Below the pieces are notes generated by a model that was given only the letters and a program-made list of their open reading frames with translations, was not told the origin of the DNA and did not search any database. A stretch of 64,000 nucleotides of DNA from Blattamonas nauphoetae (taxonomy: Eukaryota > Preaxostyla > Oxymonadida), in assembly GCA_033064195.1 (NCBI GenBank), contig JARBJD010000006.1, forward strand, positions 124,001 to 188,000, in the 5' to 3' direction. Position numbers and translations under genes: made by a program. Within the stretch, counting starts at the first letter, position 1; every line of letters starts with the position of its first letter. Below, piece after piece: positions 21,570-34,717 of this stretch.

Positions 21570-22066
21570 AGATGTGTTCAACGTGTGATGACGATATGAA
21601 GAGTGAGATGAGAAGTGAGTGCGGTGTGCAAGCAATGAAGAATGGGTGACCCCGATGTCCAGTAAGAAGCACTTCGCTGAAGTGCTGCCAACACACAGCT
21701 GCAATAGAAACGATCACAAAAGGTAGAAAGTGCCTCGCGAGGAGGCAATAGTGTTTGAAGAAGCAGGGAATAGTGGAGCGAGTTGTGCCAAACGAGGATT
21801 GGCTGCTGAGATGGCGGCATCACTCAGCAGCGCGTACAGTTGAAGTGGTTGGAGTTGGGGAGCTGGAGAATCAAGAAATGTCGCGTGGTGAATGGTGGAA
21901 TGTCAGAAAGAAAATGAAATGAGATTCCACTGTCTGTCTGAGTGTGACTTGAAGAGGGAGGAGATGACATGGAGTGGCTGTGAGAAAATGAACAATCAGA
22001 CAGGTGAGATGACGTGATTTTGGAGATGTGGTGTGATGAGTGAAATGAGGTGGGATGATTGACGAA
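21570..22066. repeat. Conserved 3'-flank block of the receptor genes, copy 3
   Basis: Noncoding block directly downstream of gene C, nearly identical to 13230-13724 and similar to 2390-2890. Confidence 0.7.
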
Positions 22067-25000
22067 CTATTGGTTCGATTCTGCTTTGTTGTTTTGCTGG
22101 CCGAGAGTTGGTTCGGATTCAGATGGCGAGAAGCATTTGAAGAGTCGATCTTTCACTTTCTGCAATGTTGGTCTGTTCTTCGGCTCGATTTGCATGCAAT
22201 CCTCAATCAGGTCGCGAAGTGCCTCGTTCTCAACTGTGGTCATCTTCAGACCAACTCCCAACACAATCTGCCGATGAGCATTCAGACCATCGTGTTCACG
22301 GTATGGCACCTGCCCAGTCTCGATTTCCCACAACAGCAGGCCGAGCCGAAAAACCAGTCCAGCTTCTTTGTTGCTTCCCGATTTCTGTTCAGATTCGTTG
22401 TTCTCCTCGCTTTCTTCCGGTGGATTCCATCGCTGAGAATCCCCTCCATTCGGGTTGTTCATTTTCTCGCCAAGCGATTGGTTCCTTGTCTGGTCATCCA
22501 CCACTTTGAAATGCACTTCCGTGTCATTCCCAAACAGCACCCAGTGCGGGTTCAGATTCTGCAAAACTTGTGCTGTCGGCATCTTCTGCATCACACGCAG
22601 AAGTTGTTCCGTGAGTGCTTTCTGGATCTTCTCCGTCTCAATCGGTTTCGGATTCTGGACTTCGTGAAGGCGGTGATAGAGGGTTTCTTTCGAAGCGAGG
22701 AATTTCGTCTCCACAATGTCCTTCTGGTGGCTGTCGCTGATGCAAAGAACTTCCACAAACTCCTCGTTTCGTGTCGAGGGGGCACCGAATGTGGACAGAT
22801 TGTTAGTTGTCTCTCCTTTTAGCTGATTCACTGCAACAATGTTTTGTGTTTCACTCAGTCCAATGTCTACAACGTCTCCCTTCGCCAAGTACTCTTCAGT
22901 TTCTTGTTCTTCCGCCAGTTCGGTCTTTGCTTGCTGCTTTGGCTGTCGTTTTCGTCGCCAGACGAGGAAGATGGCCAGGAGGATGATCAGAAGCAGCACA
23001 ACACTGATCACAAGAGGAAGGATCCACGAAAGTGCTTTTCCAAGCGGTGTTTGGCTGAATTTCGGTTTCGTCGGTTCAGGCTCGTCGATGTGCGCAGCCG
23101 AGAATGAGAACCAGTCTGTTGTTCGCAGATTCTTCCCAAACTTCAGTCGGCACCGAAGTTCGTGTTTCTGATCGAGTGTTGCGATCGCTTCTTGTTTGAT
23201 GACGACTGTCACCACAGTGTCTGACAATGCGTGCTTCAGTTCGATTTCCACACTTTTCCCATCAGCGTTGCTTTCCGATGTGAATTCAAACACTTCCAAG
23301 AACAATCCACACGGAATCAGTCGAGATCCAATGATGCTCACATTGTACTGTTTCGTGGATGTGTCAAACACACTCATCGACTTATCTTTGTCCAGCTGAG
23401 GAACGAACAGTGGCGAGTCGGTTTGCGCTGCATCTCCATTCATCACACAGTCTTCCATCGAAGCCCACAGCGACGATCCTTGGAATCCATCTCCTCCATT
23501 CAGACTTCCAATCGTCACTGTCCCTTTGTCCGAACAGTGGATGTTGCGACGTGAAGAAGGAAACGAGGAGGACGAGGCTGAGTTGGAAACGAATGACGAT
23601 GTCAGAATCTCAAGTGATCCGTTCTTCATGTTGATCGCTCCTTGAGACAGTTGGTACAACTGAGTGGTCCTGAGGCGTGTTTCACAGTTCATCAGTTGGA
23701 GAGCTCCCGACGACCAGCTGCAAACTCCATCCGAATCCTCGTTCATCGTCATTCCAGTGAGTGGACCAGCAAACAGTCCTTCGTGAAACACGAGTTTGGA
23801 GTTCGTTCCATGAATCACAACAAACGACGGCGAAGCAGACAGGACGTGCACATCCACGTTTTTCAACTCGAGAAAGGCTGAGTCCACAACAATCATGCCC
23901 AGCTCGCCTCCACTCAGATCGTGCGACGCGATGTGCAGTTGGGGTTCTGTTGAGCTGCAATTTGCTACCATCACGTGCTTTCCTTCCGTCACGGTAATCG
24001 GCGAGACCAGTGTGGCAGAGTCCATGATGAGGACTGTCGGTCGAGGAAAACCAATTCCTTTCACAATTCGCCATGCTTCGTCCATTGTCTTGCATTTCTC
24101 TCCATCATCTCCACAAAAGTCACTCAGAACACCTGACTCGTCCACATGAAACACAGGCTCTGCTGGCTTGGCGTCGGTCGTGAATGTGTTCTTGACGAGA
24201 TCGACGCGTTGAGATGTCCCTCCCACTTCCACCATCTTTGAGAGGGTGTGTTCCGTCGAGTATTGTAGGCTAGTCGCCCAACCAATGCGAATCGGAGCTG
24301 TTGAGCTGCAAGCGAGGGTTGACAACGAGCATTCCACTTCCACTTCAGTGTTGTCGGATAGAATCAGTTTGTATTGAGAATTGTGAATCGAGCCATCAAC
24401 TTCCAGTGTAAAAGTCAACCCGGTGTTCACGTCATTTGAGAATGCGGTGTCAATTTTAGTCAGTCGAGCATTCGAAGGAATTGTGAAAGAGAAATCATCG
24501 TTCAGTGCGAAGTTGGCTCCGTTCGAAACAGAAGCGATCGAATACGTCTCACTGAAAACCAACGAATTTAGTGACGGTGTCTCAGCCACATTGAAGAGTG
24601 CTGAGAACGAGGTGCCCGACAACTTTGTGATGGAGGCGAGGACAGAAGGATCTTCATCTTTGATCGTGACGGTGGTGATGGCTGATGGAAGATTTCGACC
24701 TTGGAACGTCACTTCAACTTGAGTCTGGTCACTGTTCAGTTCAGTTGAAACGATCTTTTCGACACGGGCTGGTTCAGCCGGAACAATGAATTGAAGATTT
24801 GGCGTGAGGATCGGCTGATTACTCCCTGGACATGAGAAACCGGTGATCGTGTATGTCGTCCCAAATGCCAACTCAACTGTCTTGCTTCCGTCCATCGAGT
24901 AAAGAACAGCTGTCGCCTCTCCATCCACACCATCAGCATCGAAGACTGCTGTCACTGTCGATGTGCTTGACCCATCAGAAACTGTCAGTGTGTACGGGTT

Positions 25001-27350
25001 GGCGAAGAGGTTTTCTCCAACCAGTTTCACGGTGATTGTGTCCTGTTTTGAATCCGAAAATGAGGTTGTGCCCACACTCTTCAACTTGGGACGGCCCGGA
25101 GTGGTGAAGAAGAGGCGAGGAGGGTCGTAGATGGGAACCTTTCCTGTGCTCATTTCAATCACCTCATCAATCTCATATTTCGTTTCGAAATCGAAGATGG
25201 CATCATCACCCTGAAGCTTCAGTCCAAACTTCGTCGAGAAGATATTGCCTCCGGATGGGTTGTTCACAAAATCAACTTCCATCCAGAAATTGGGGATGTC
25301 TTTCACGGACACTTTGTACGATCCTGTCGCAAGCGTCCGTGCTTTCAGAGAAAAGAAAGTGTCCGATTCAGAGTCGCCGCCTCCACACAATGCTTGCACA
25401 ATTCGAGGTGGATTTGCGGTGGTGAGCACAACACTGTTTGTGTCCACAATCGATTCAGTCCATCCAAAAGCGACCAGCGAATAGTTCGATTCGTATTGCA
25501 GCAGTTCCCATTCTCCAAAAGAGAGGTCTGATTCTGACGATGTTGAATCGGAAGAGAAGTCGAACGAGATCATTCTGTTGATTGGAGGGGGAGAGTCCTC
25601 GTTCGGCATTTCGTACCCATTCGTGTTGTCCACCAGCATCAGAACTGTTCCGCTGATCGGCTTGTCAACTGTCAGCGCCGCTTTTGCCGTCCTGTTGTCC
25701 GCGCTCACGACACAGCTCACTGACGAAACTGCCAAAGAATTCAGTGCAGGAACCAAGTTTGGAGTGATAAGGGAATTGAAGCACATTTTGCCAATTGGAT
25801 TTTGATCAGTGTCGCAGTCTGTGAACGACGAGACATCAGCAGCTGATGGGGTTAACTTCACACAAACATCACGCGACCATTCAACATCATCATGGCCGAT
25901 GAGACTGTTCTCTCGGAAACGGAGGGAGCTGGTAGTTACAACCATACAGCATCAATCCTCCTCCATAGACTCCTGCGTGGAGATCATAAAACACGCAATC
26001 TGTGATTGATGCCTCGACGCAATTTGAGAGCTGAATTGCTCCGCCTTGCCGTAACGTGCTTCCCGACATAAATGAACAGTGTGACACAGCGACAGCTATT
26101 GTTGGGGTAGAGGGATAGAAATAGACGCTTCCTCCGTGAGTTTCGGCAGAGCAACGAACGAAGGAGCATTTTGTGACGCTGAGGGAAACTTTGATTTCAT
26201 TTGAGTCAATCGCTCCTCCTCGGTCAGCGCGCATGTCTCGGAAGGTGCAAGAGTCGAACTGAGTGTACGCTGGATATACATTTTGATCAAACATGGTCGT
26301 CCTGTGTTGGAGATACACTTTGGGAGGGCCTTCGGTCGGTTCAGCGTCGGCTTTGCATTTCGAGAACGACGAATTCTGACAACAAAGAGCACTCCCCAAA
26401 TTCATGTCCAAGCATCCACAACCATAAAGATGGTTCGTGCATTCCGAGATTGACAAAGAAATCAATCTTTGCGAGGCGAGAGGGAAGCAGAGAGTGTCGC
26501 GGATGAAGCGACGGCGACTCGTCACGTTTGTCATCACTGAAGTCGTCAAAGAAACAGATGCTGCCAACAGTGATTGCTGGGTGTTGTTTTCGTTCAACCC
26601 AAAATCGAAAAGCGGGCCAGTTGCGAGAGGCAATGCGGTATTCGAAAACGAGAGTCCACTCCCAACGATCGACAGAACACCCGTTGACGGAGATGTGTCG
26701 CTGAGAAAGATGTTGTTTTCCGACGACTCAGAGACCAGCGACTTGTGATTGTGCGGAATGGTTCCAACAAGAGGCAGAGATGTCGCGTGTTGTTTCCAGT
26801 TCACGTGGGTGTTGAAAACCGTCAACATCGATGTATCTGCGGGTGTACACGTTGATAAAAAAGGACTGACATTTGAAGCGGGGTTAATCTCGCAGTTTGA
26901 GACCGACAATGATGATTTGATGATTGTCGCAACAGAACTGTGGTCTCCATGGCAGATCAATCGAAGTGACGACAGTCCAACTGTGCTGTTTGTCACAATC
27001 AGCATCGATGATGATTCAGCGTTCGAAATATCTTGACTGTCTTCAGCTCTGCTCCAAACGATTGATGTCGATTGAGCCCCAACAATCGATATGTCGACTG
27101 ATCTCACAACATATTCAAAGAGATGGTATTGTCCGTGGAGAAGGATTGGTTCGTTTCTGTGTCCGATGTTTGAGGATCGAGTATCAGTCAATTCTTCAAG
27201 AATCGGTTTCAGGTTCAACAAATCGCCTTCGGGGAGTACATCAGCGTGAAACGTCAAATGGAACAGGGAAACGATGAGGGGGACAGAAAGAAATATATGA
27301 GGACGCATTTTGTTGTCCAATCGATAATTCGATAATATCGATCGGCTCAT
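22067..27350 (-). CDS. Receptor-like protein C, frame interrupted once
   Basis: Paralogue of gene A with the same order: signal peptide, beta-helix, Ig-like repeats, second beta-helix, membrane span, pseudokinase. It is read in two frames, 27350-25890 and 25945-22067. At the switch, about 33 codons present in A (the CPGPVTLSNCLF region) are missing and the frame shifts, so it is either a recent pseudogene or has a consensus error. Compared with A, the middle of the ectodomain is almost identical. The beta-helix part (before about residue 560) and the juxtamembrane tail differ clearly (KQQAKTEL versus KKQEKTEL; DVVDIGLSETQ versus EVMEVGLSDTH). The pseudokinase again lacks VAIK, HRD and DFG. 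Confidence 0.7.
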
Positions 27351-27960
27351 TCTTCGTATTTGTCCTCAACGAATCTCCGGAGTTTTCAAATGAATTCACT
27401 TGATGTTTTTCGAAAGATACCATCACAAAAGAATCGAATCCTCAAGAATAGGTTGGCAAAGAAATTGGAACGGATAGGATGGCAACAAAGAAAGTTAAAT
27501 GATCTGAAGGAACCATGGAAATGCAGAAAAATAGTCCAAATACAGAGTATGAGCAGATATGTCTCTTTCTTTGTCGAAGGAAGCACAGTTATTGCTCTTG
27601 GCACTGTTTTCTTTTTCGTTTGTCCGAAAGTGACGATGCTTCGCTTTGGATGGAAAAGCATGAAGAGAAGAAAAAAACAACAAAGAATAAAGAAAGAGTG
27701 AATGCATATGAAGTCCTTCTGGATAAAGAGAACAAGAATCAAAACAACTGTTCGAATGAAGGATCCACTTACCCATTTTTAATCTAAATCAAAGATCAAA
27801 TTTTTCGAGGCACTGTATGAATCCCATCCCACATTAACCAACCTATGACATTTTCCAAACTGGTTTGATTTCTTTGTGGATATCATTCAAACTTTTGATC
27901 CGCTGAAACGTATAGACCGCTTTCACTGATGCATCTGACAGACCGCTTCCATTCTCTCCG
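27351..27960. other. Divergent intergenic region between gene C and the LRR coiled-coil gene
   Basis: 610 bases between two genes transcribed away from each other. The first 180 bases are shared with the flank of gene A. An in-frame TAG lies 48 bases upstream of the ATG at 27961. It should hold promoters for both genes; no motif is recognised. Confidence 0.5.
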
Positions 27961-30900
27961 ATGAAGACTGATCCACGTATTCTACCGAATGGAACATTGA
28001 CATTGAGTGCTGCACTTGTCTCTCTCCAACCACTTCGAGACAAGAAGCGTATTTGTTTGGTGGAGAAACTGATCTCAAAGGTTGCTGCCCTTTTCGATCA
28101 TTCCCTTCAATTGTGTACAACAGATTGATAAAGTTTCGAAAGAATATCGTCTGGTAGAGACATTGTATCTCTCGAACAATGTTTTGACATCATTGGATGG
28201 AATTTCTCAATTCAAAAATCTGCTCACGTTGACTCTCTCTGCCAACAAGGTTATCTCTCGTTTTGTTCCAACTCTTCACTTAGATTGATACATTTCAAGC
28301 GATTTTCGATCTTTCAAACTGTCGTCAGCTGACTAAACTGAGTTTGCAGAACAATCCAGTCACGCAGCTTCCCAACTATCGGTTCCATATAATCGCAATA
28401 TGTCCAACTCTTGTTGAATTAGACTCACTTGTTTGATCTTTTTTCCAAGAATTCGTTTCTTTAGAAAGTTACTGAAGAGGAAAAGGACCTCTGCAATGAA
28501 GTGCTGACTCAAGAAGCGAAATCGCTTGCAATCATGATTGGGAATGATTTCTTGATCCGAAAAGTGGAAAAATTAATCATACAGTGCCATCTTCAATATG
28601 ATCTCGTCAACCTTTTCCGAAATCCTGAGTACTCTCTCCTGTCTCACTCTGGTCCTCCGCCTTTCCCTGCAAACGCAACATCGACAAGTCTCATCAACAA
28701 TTCAAGCGAATGGTTTGAATATTACACAAATGATGAAAAAGAATTCGAAAGGATGACGCTGGAAAACCACCTCTACGCTGAAATTCAAAGGGCATGGAAA
28801 CTGAGGTGGCCTCGTGGCTTAGAGGTTCGCAGTTCGTCCAATGGACGCTCTCTGCGTGAATCATCCACTTTCCGGTCAACATCCCAACATATACCATCCT
28901 TCAAGGCGTGGGAGATTGCTCAATCCGACGTCCTCCTTGCTCAGCAAAACGCTCTCACCCAACTTCTCGTCGAACTTGATCAATCGGTGGAAGAGCTGAA
29001 CGAGGCGAAGGGGGATCGTCGTGCTCGCCTTGATTTTACAGTCCAACATTCGGACATGGGCCGTTTCGAAGAGATTGAGAACGAACGGCAGAAACGATTC
29101 GCTCAGCAAATCCAACAAACCGACACCTCTCAAGAAGAAGTCGAAGAAGAAGAGTTTGATGAGGACCAATACGATCAAAGCAACAAAAGCGAGGAAATGG
29201 TGGATGCAAACGAAGACGCGCCCGAAAAGGAGTTCACAACTCCTCCCAAACACATGAGCACCCCACGTCGACAGACAAAGACGAAAACAGCGCGAGAGAC
29301 TACAAGTGAGAAGCAGCCAAAACGGAAACACTCCCCAACACAGAGTCATCGACCACATGAAAATGCTAAGCAAGGCAGTGTCCCAACAAAAGAGCACACA
29401 AAGGAGAGAGACCAGCCAACTTCACCTCGAAGCAAGACTTCAGCGAAAAACGAAATTGAACGATTGGCAGATATTGTTCGAAGCAACGAGGAGCTGATCT
29501 CCATTCTTCAGACAGACAAGGAGGAGTTGAGGCAGACAATCGAGCGCGCGAAGTCCGACGCGGAGATTGCTCAGAAAGAGAGGGACTCGATGGAGCAAAG
29601 ACTCGCCGAGGCTGAACAACTCGCCCACACTTTCGAGCAGGAAGTTCGAAGACTGGAAATGGACAAGGCCAAACTGAAAGAGAAGAAAAGCAAGGCAAAG
29701 CGCGCACAGCACGAATCAAGACAGCTTCTGGAAACACTTCAGAACGAGCGTGACACTGTCACACAGCAGTTTTCGGAACTCCAACTTCAACATTTATCAC
29801 GGGAGGAAAGTCAGCGAATGCTCGAACGAACGATCTCACAATACGAACAGGACAAAGAGAGTCTGGAAGCAGAACGAAAGAGGATCGAGCAGGAACTGAA
29901 GGAGCTGCAGAAACAGGCGGAAGGCGACAACGAAATGATCGGATTGATGCAAGTCGAGAAGATGCGGCATTTGGACAGCATTGCTCATCTGGAAGAACAA
30001 CTGGCCGACTTTGGGGAGAAGGAGAAGGAGCTCTCACAGACAAAGCGAGCGTTGGGAGGGCGAGAAGAGGAGCTGCGTCAGATTCAGTCCGAGTTGGAGA
30101 AGAAGCAGCAGAAACTGGCGGAATGGGAGCGGCTGATGGATGAGACTTCGCAAGCGGCGGAGAAGACCGTTCAACAGCTCGACGAGGTTGAGAGGGAGAA
30201 GAAGAGACTCGAAGAGCAGATGAGATCCACGGCTGACGAGCAAACGCATCGAATCGCAACTTTGGAGGGAGAGCTCAAACAAGAGAAGAGCGATCGGAGC
30301 AGAATCGAGGCTGAACTAACCGCGTTGAAGGAGACGGAAGAGAGGGAGAGACAGCAGGTTGAGCATTTGGAGGCGGAAAAGAAAGAATTGGAGCTCGAAG
30401 TGGAGGAACTAAAAGAGTTGAGAACAGAGCTGTCACATGCCAAGAATTCAAACACTCAAACACAGACACTCGTAACCGAATTGAAGGAAACCGAAAGAAC
30501 ACTCCGATTGACAATCGACACTTTGGAAAGCAAGCAGAACACACTCCAACAGACAAACAAAGAACAACAGACTGAAATTGAACGATTGACAACTCAACTC
30601 GGCCAGGCGGAACAGGAGAAAACACAAACAAAGCAGGACCTCACCCACACTCAGCACAAACTGCAAAGCTCCGAACGGACAAGCCAACTCCTTTTGAAGC
30701 TCGTCACGCATCAGCGCAGTCGAATGATCGTTTCAGGAGCGTTCTGGATTTGGAGAACACAAACACTCAAACACGAAAACGAGATCATCCGAACATCACA
30801 TTTCAAAACGATGGAAGACCTGTCAGCTCGCCCCACGTCTCAACGTCCCCTCACGCCATCTGCCGAACAGCCTCTTTTCCCACTCACGCCACACTCTCCC

Positions 30901-32238
30901 TCACTGCCGTTCGTTCCTACCTTCCCTCCTCAGACATCTACTCCCTCTGTCTCACACGATGTCATCCAACTTCTTCAAAAGACCACAGCTGAGGTTGCAC
31001 AACTCAAAAGCGAGAACCAGAATTTGCTTACGTCGCTGGAAGACGCCCAGCAGCAGCTAAGCGCAGCACAGAACGATCTTATTCTGTTTGAGAACGAGCG
31101 AGAAGACATGGAGACTGAGCGGCGAATGGCTGAGGACGAAGTGCAGGCGGCGGAAGAGCGGATGGAGAAGGAGCGGATGGGTTGGATTCTCACTCGACGT
31201 GAATTGGAGAGTCGAGTTGCGGAGCTTGAGGAACAACTGCAATCTGAAGAAGAGGAGCAGCAGCGACAGCAGATTGCCGAGAAGACCCAACAGATCAACT
31301 CGATCGACGCTGTCCGCAGTCTGAACGAGGTTGTCGCTGATCTCCGTCAGACCCTCCACGAAAAGGAGGAAGGGATTTCTATCCAGAACGAACAGCTGAA
31401 GGAGAAGGATGCGACGATTGCTGTGTTGGAGACGTCGGTCTCGGCGGCTGAAATGACTCGGAAGTTGCTGGAAGAAGAGATTCGGAAGATGCGAAGTGAG
31501 CTTCTTGTTTTGACCGAAAAGACGAATTCGATGGAGGACAACGAAGCGAGAGCTGTTCGTCATCTGGCTGAGCGAGACAACACGTTGAATGTCCTCTCCA
31601 CTCAACTTGATGTGCTCCACACCGGATTCAACACGTCCATCCGAATGACGAAGAACGAGCCATCATCGCCGGTCCAGACAAGGCGGACGAGAGACTCATC
31701 CAATCCACTCTCGATGAACCAGACAGGAACCCTGAATCAACCCACACCAACACACCGCACAAGTCGAACAAGATTCGCAGAACCCAACACGGCCCTCGAT
31801 GACACACTTCAGAGAACGCAGGCCAGAACAGACAGTCTCCCTTCCGCCGTTCAGCAGCGTCCCTCGTCGCCACCTTTCACCGACTTCAGCCAGACCTTCC
31901 AGTCAGCCCACACGCCATCCTCATTTCACATTCGCTCGGAACCTCGACGGGAAACATCTGCTCCTCTCTCCGAACGGTTCCAGCGGATTGCCACGCGCGT
32001 GTTGTCTGACAAAGGACAAGACAATACTCAAACACCCTCATCCACCACAGGCAATCTCCAAAGCAGTCGAAAAACACATCAAAACTCGCTTCGATATGCC
32101 CCTGTCTCGTCGTTCTCGCAAAATAGACCGTTCATTGCTTCTGTTCAATCTCCCAACGTGACACTCGCAAACATCCACAACTCCACTGATATTCTATCCA
32201 GTCGAATCGACTCTCTTCTTAAGTCGAGGTCAGGGTGA
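27961..32238 (+). CDS. Leucine-rich repeat protein with long coiled coils
   Basis: Exons 27961-28080, 28124-28259, 28300-28430 and 28465-32238 sum to 4161 nt (1386 residues). Introns are 43, 40 and 34 nt. Residues about 45-128 are leucine-rich repeats (ETLYLSNNVLTSLDGI, LTLTLSANKV, KLSLQNNPVTQLPNYR) ending in a cap-like CPTLVELDSL. Residues about 454-880 and 960-1187 are long Glu/Lys/Gln-rich coiled coils, split by a Ser/Pro-rich linker. The last 200 residues are Ser/Thr/Arg-rich and probably disordered. This layout is typical of centrosomal or flagellar-base scaffolds such as LRRCC1/VFL1, but orthology was not tested. The exact start could be missed if a further upstream exon exists. Confidence 0.85.
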
Positions 32239-32315
32239 ACCCGCCATTATTTCTCTTTCTTCTTCACACTTCATTTTCTCTTCTTTTTGGTTGAAACAAG
32301 AGACTTGTCAATGAA

Positions 32316-32660
32316 ATGTCGAGAGTTTCAGGTTCCTCCAGTGCCTCTTTCCTCCCAACTGCAACACAGATCGATCACACATGGTTCATTTCTGGAATCG
32401 ACAATCCACAGCGTGTCACAGAGGTGTTCTTCATCCATTCTGTGTTGGATCTATCATGCACAAATCAGGCGACGAACAGAAACTGCGACGTGGGTTCGGT
32501 GTGGATGGATGGAGAGGGCATCGAAGGAGGGGGTTGGGAAGTGTGGTGCCAGAACAAATTTTCATGTGAATGCCTTCGCGATTTTCAGAGAACGAAAAAT
32601 GAAAATGTGGCATTTGTTGAGGAGACTGAGGAAGAATCCCAATCGGACCGGAAAGAATGA
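32316..32660 (+). CDS. Small open frame of unknown status
   Basis: An ATG-started frame of 114 codons, 78 bases after the preceding gene (MSRVSGSSSASFLPT at the start, acidic end EETEEESQSDRKE). No domain is recognised. The region also has an overlapping frame on the other strand, so it may be a 3' untranslated region rather than a gene. Confidence 0.25.
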   Translation: MSRVSGSSSASFLPTATQIDHTWFISGIDNPQRVTEVFFIHSVLDLSCTNQATNRNCDVGSVWMDGEGIEGGGWEVWCQNKFSCECLRDFQRTKNENVAFVEETEEESQSDRKE

Positions 32661-32756
32661 AGCGATGCCAGAGTTGACAAAGATCACACACAAATAGTGT
32701 TTGTTGTCCAAAAGAAGTCAGAAACAGTTCGAATCGTTCGCTGGTTCGATTCTGTT

Positions 32757-33830
32757 TCATCTCCGTCGTAGGATGTTCGAGTCCAGCAGGTTGTTCCATC
32801 TGATCGATTGTTCAATAATTGATCCTCCAAACCATGTGTTTTTGTCGTTTTGCAGCTTTGCCACAATCACATCTTCGATCCCTTCCATTCTCAACATTAG
32901 ATGCACATCCTTCCATATCTGTCGCCCTTCTCCCATTGTTTTGTTCCATTCCAGCTGGACATCAACCATTCTGTTCAGAAAAAGCCAGATTTGGCTTTCA
33001 GCTTCGAAGAACGTGAGACAACTTGGAACCGTGAGAAAGACAGGCATATGTAGAATAATGTCCATTGTCCGTTGATAATATGGACATATTTGGAAGATTA
33101 GGGCGAGAAGTACCAGAAAACTCCTGGATTGTTCTCTTTCGATGATCGAAAATCGATTGACGCACAAATGCCAAATATACTTCTCGGAAGGTGTGAGAAC
33201 TTGTTGAAAAACAGTCTCGTGAACAGCTTGTTGTTCATTGGCATCTTCTATTTTGAGTCGTGTGAGACAATCTGGAGTTGTGAGCCAGAGAGAATTGGTG
33301 ATGGTGTAAATGAGATTAGTGTGGATAACGACTGCTTCTGTAAAGGAAAGATACTGTGGATTGAGAGTGGTGATGAGTTCAGGGATCAGATCAGCTTTGA
33401 CGAGGGCAAGTCGGACTTGGGGTGAAAACCAATCGATTAGTGTGGAGAGCAGATCCATTGCTGCTGCTGTGATAGCCTGACTAGGTGTGGAAACAAGAAC
33501 AACAATGCACTGCACGAAGTCTGGCACGGATTCATCAGAGGATGATGGAAGGGTGCTGAGAAAAGCATCAGCTGTATGTCGGCCTTTCGGTTTCACAAAT
33601 TCGAGAAATTTCACCGCTTTCTCTTCCAAAGAGGCATCAAGTGCAGCCTGGAACTTCAAAGTCGCCACTAGAGATCGAAAGACAACAGATATTTCCTGGT
33701 CAGATTCAAGTCGACATTCATCCCAATTCAGGAAAGCAGAGCAGTCCATTGAAAATTCCGAATGAAGGGTGGACAAGTCAGAGCGTCCTGTACTTGGGGA
33801 GGTGTCATTTTCCTCGAAAATTGTTATCAT
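32757..33830 (-). CDS. Helical-repeat protein of a family expanded in Blattamonas
   Basis: Open frame of 357 codons from the ATG at 33830. A later ATG at 33749 starts MDCSAFLNWDE, and the frame stays open upstream to 34064. The protein is all helical in appearance (SLVATLKFQAALDASLEEK, ITAAAMDLLSTLIDWFS, ICPYYQRTMDIILHMP, MLRMEGIEDVI). I recognise this sequence type from memory as a large, uncharacterised ARM/HEAT-like family in Blattamonas nauphoetae; this was not checked. No catalytic residues are seen. It converges with the LRR coiled-coil gene. Confidence 0.7.
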   Translation of the reverse strand: MITIFEENDTSPSTGRSDLSTLHSEFSMDCSAFLNWDECRLESDQEISVVFRSLVATLKFQAALDASLEEKAVKFLEFVKPKGRHTADAFLSTLPSSSDESVPDFVQCIVVLVSTPSQAITAAAMDLLSTLIDWFSPQVRLALVKADLIPELITTLNPQYLSFTEAVVIHTNLIYTITNSLWLTTPDCLTRLKIEDANEQQAVHETVFQQVLTPSEKYIWHLCVNRFSIIEREQSRSFLVLLALIFQICPYYQRTMDIILHMPVFLTVPSCLTFFEAESQIWLFLNRMVDVQLEWNKTMGEGRQIWKDVHLMLRMEGIEDVIVAKLQNDKNTWFGGSIIEQSIRWNNLLDSNILRRR

Positions 33831-34114
33831 TATGTGTGAGTTTATGAAAACAGCTCGGTATGGGTCAGGATAGATGTTGAAACAACAAGAGTAAAATAAG
33901 AGATGCATCCAAAAACAAGAACTTAAATCAAATGTCGAAGAATAACGAAGAGTCAGTCGATTTATAAATGAAGAGGGAGCGTTGGAACGAGAATGAAAGA
34001 AAGACTGAATTAGAACGTCGAAGAACAACGAATGAACGAGTGAGAACACAACAGGTCGACACAAGGAGAAGAAGTATTCCGCTCATAATCTCACCCAACT
34101 TCACAACCATCCAT

Positions 34115-34600
34115 TCAGTTGTCCCTTTCCGTGTGGTGGTCAGTGTCAATGAAGCGACGAATGTTTTTGGAGGAGCAATTCTCGAAAGAGGTGGAAGTGA
34201 CGACTAGCTCGTTCGTTGAGGCTTGGCGATGTGTCAAAGAACATGACTCAACAATCAGATCGGTCTCCAGATTGTTCGTTGTCAGCGCTGGACCCTTGAT
34301 GCCCGATACATTTCTGAAAGTGCAAAGACAGAAAAAGAGATTGGGATCCTCGTTCAGTTGTGTCTTTGCGGTGTAGTGTATCGAGACATGTGCTGTGTCA
34401 CCCACCGAGCAGGACACATAAGATGTGTTCAGGGCGAAGAGATCTCTTCCCTCGTTCATTTTGGTTGATGACAGTTCGTGACAGATAGTTCGAGCTGTGA
34501 GTGATGTTGCTTGTTGTGATTGACGGTCGAACTAGGGCGAATGGGGAAAAGTTGATGTATTTTGGTGTTGATTGGCTTATCATGTTCAAGTCAAATTCCA
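34115..34600 (-). pseudogene. Fragment of a beta-helix receptor gene
   Basis: Two overlapping frames carry beta-helix rungs of the same style as genes A-D (CTFRNVSGIKGPAL, TSTSFENCSS, YVSCSVGDTAH), without signal peptide, membrane span or kinase part. It is a broken remnant of another family member. Confidence 0.5.
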
Positions 34601-34717
34601 CACACTGACAGTACGTGGCTCAGCTCAGTGGATCCTTCAGCATTCATGAAGGACGAGACAACAATCGTGTTCTGGAAGCATTCAGGTGAAGAGGTTGGGC
34701 AAGGCGATTGTTTGTCT

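Larger units (their letters stand above)
14617..22962. repeat. Tandem duplication, unit 2 (8.35 kb)
   Basis: Direct repeat of 6274-14616, running from the A-type half of chimera B through the second gene X copy into gene C. Nearly all differences from unit 1 are one-base changes in homopolymer length. They concentrate within about 600 bases on each side of the 14616/14617 junction, with scattered cases elsewhere (near 18153, 19765, 21045, 21065 and 21300). Confidence 0.9.

Noticed and set aside
22055-22822. 255-codon plus-strand frame
   Set aside because: Shadow of the gene C pseudokinase region on the other strand.
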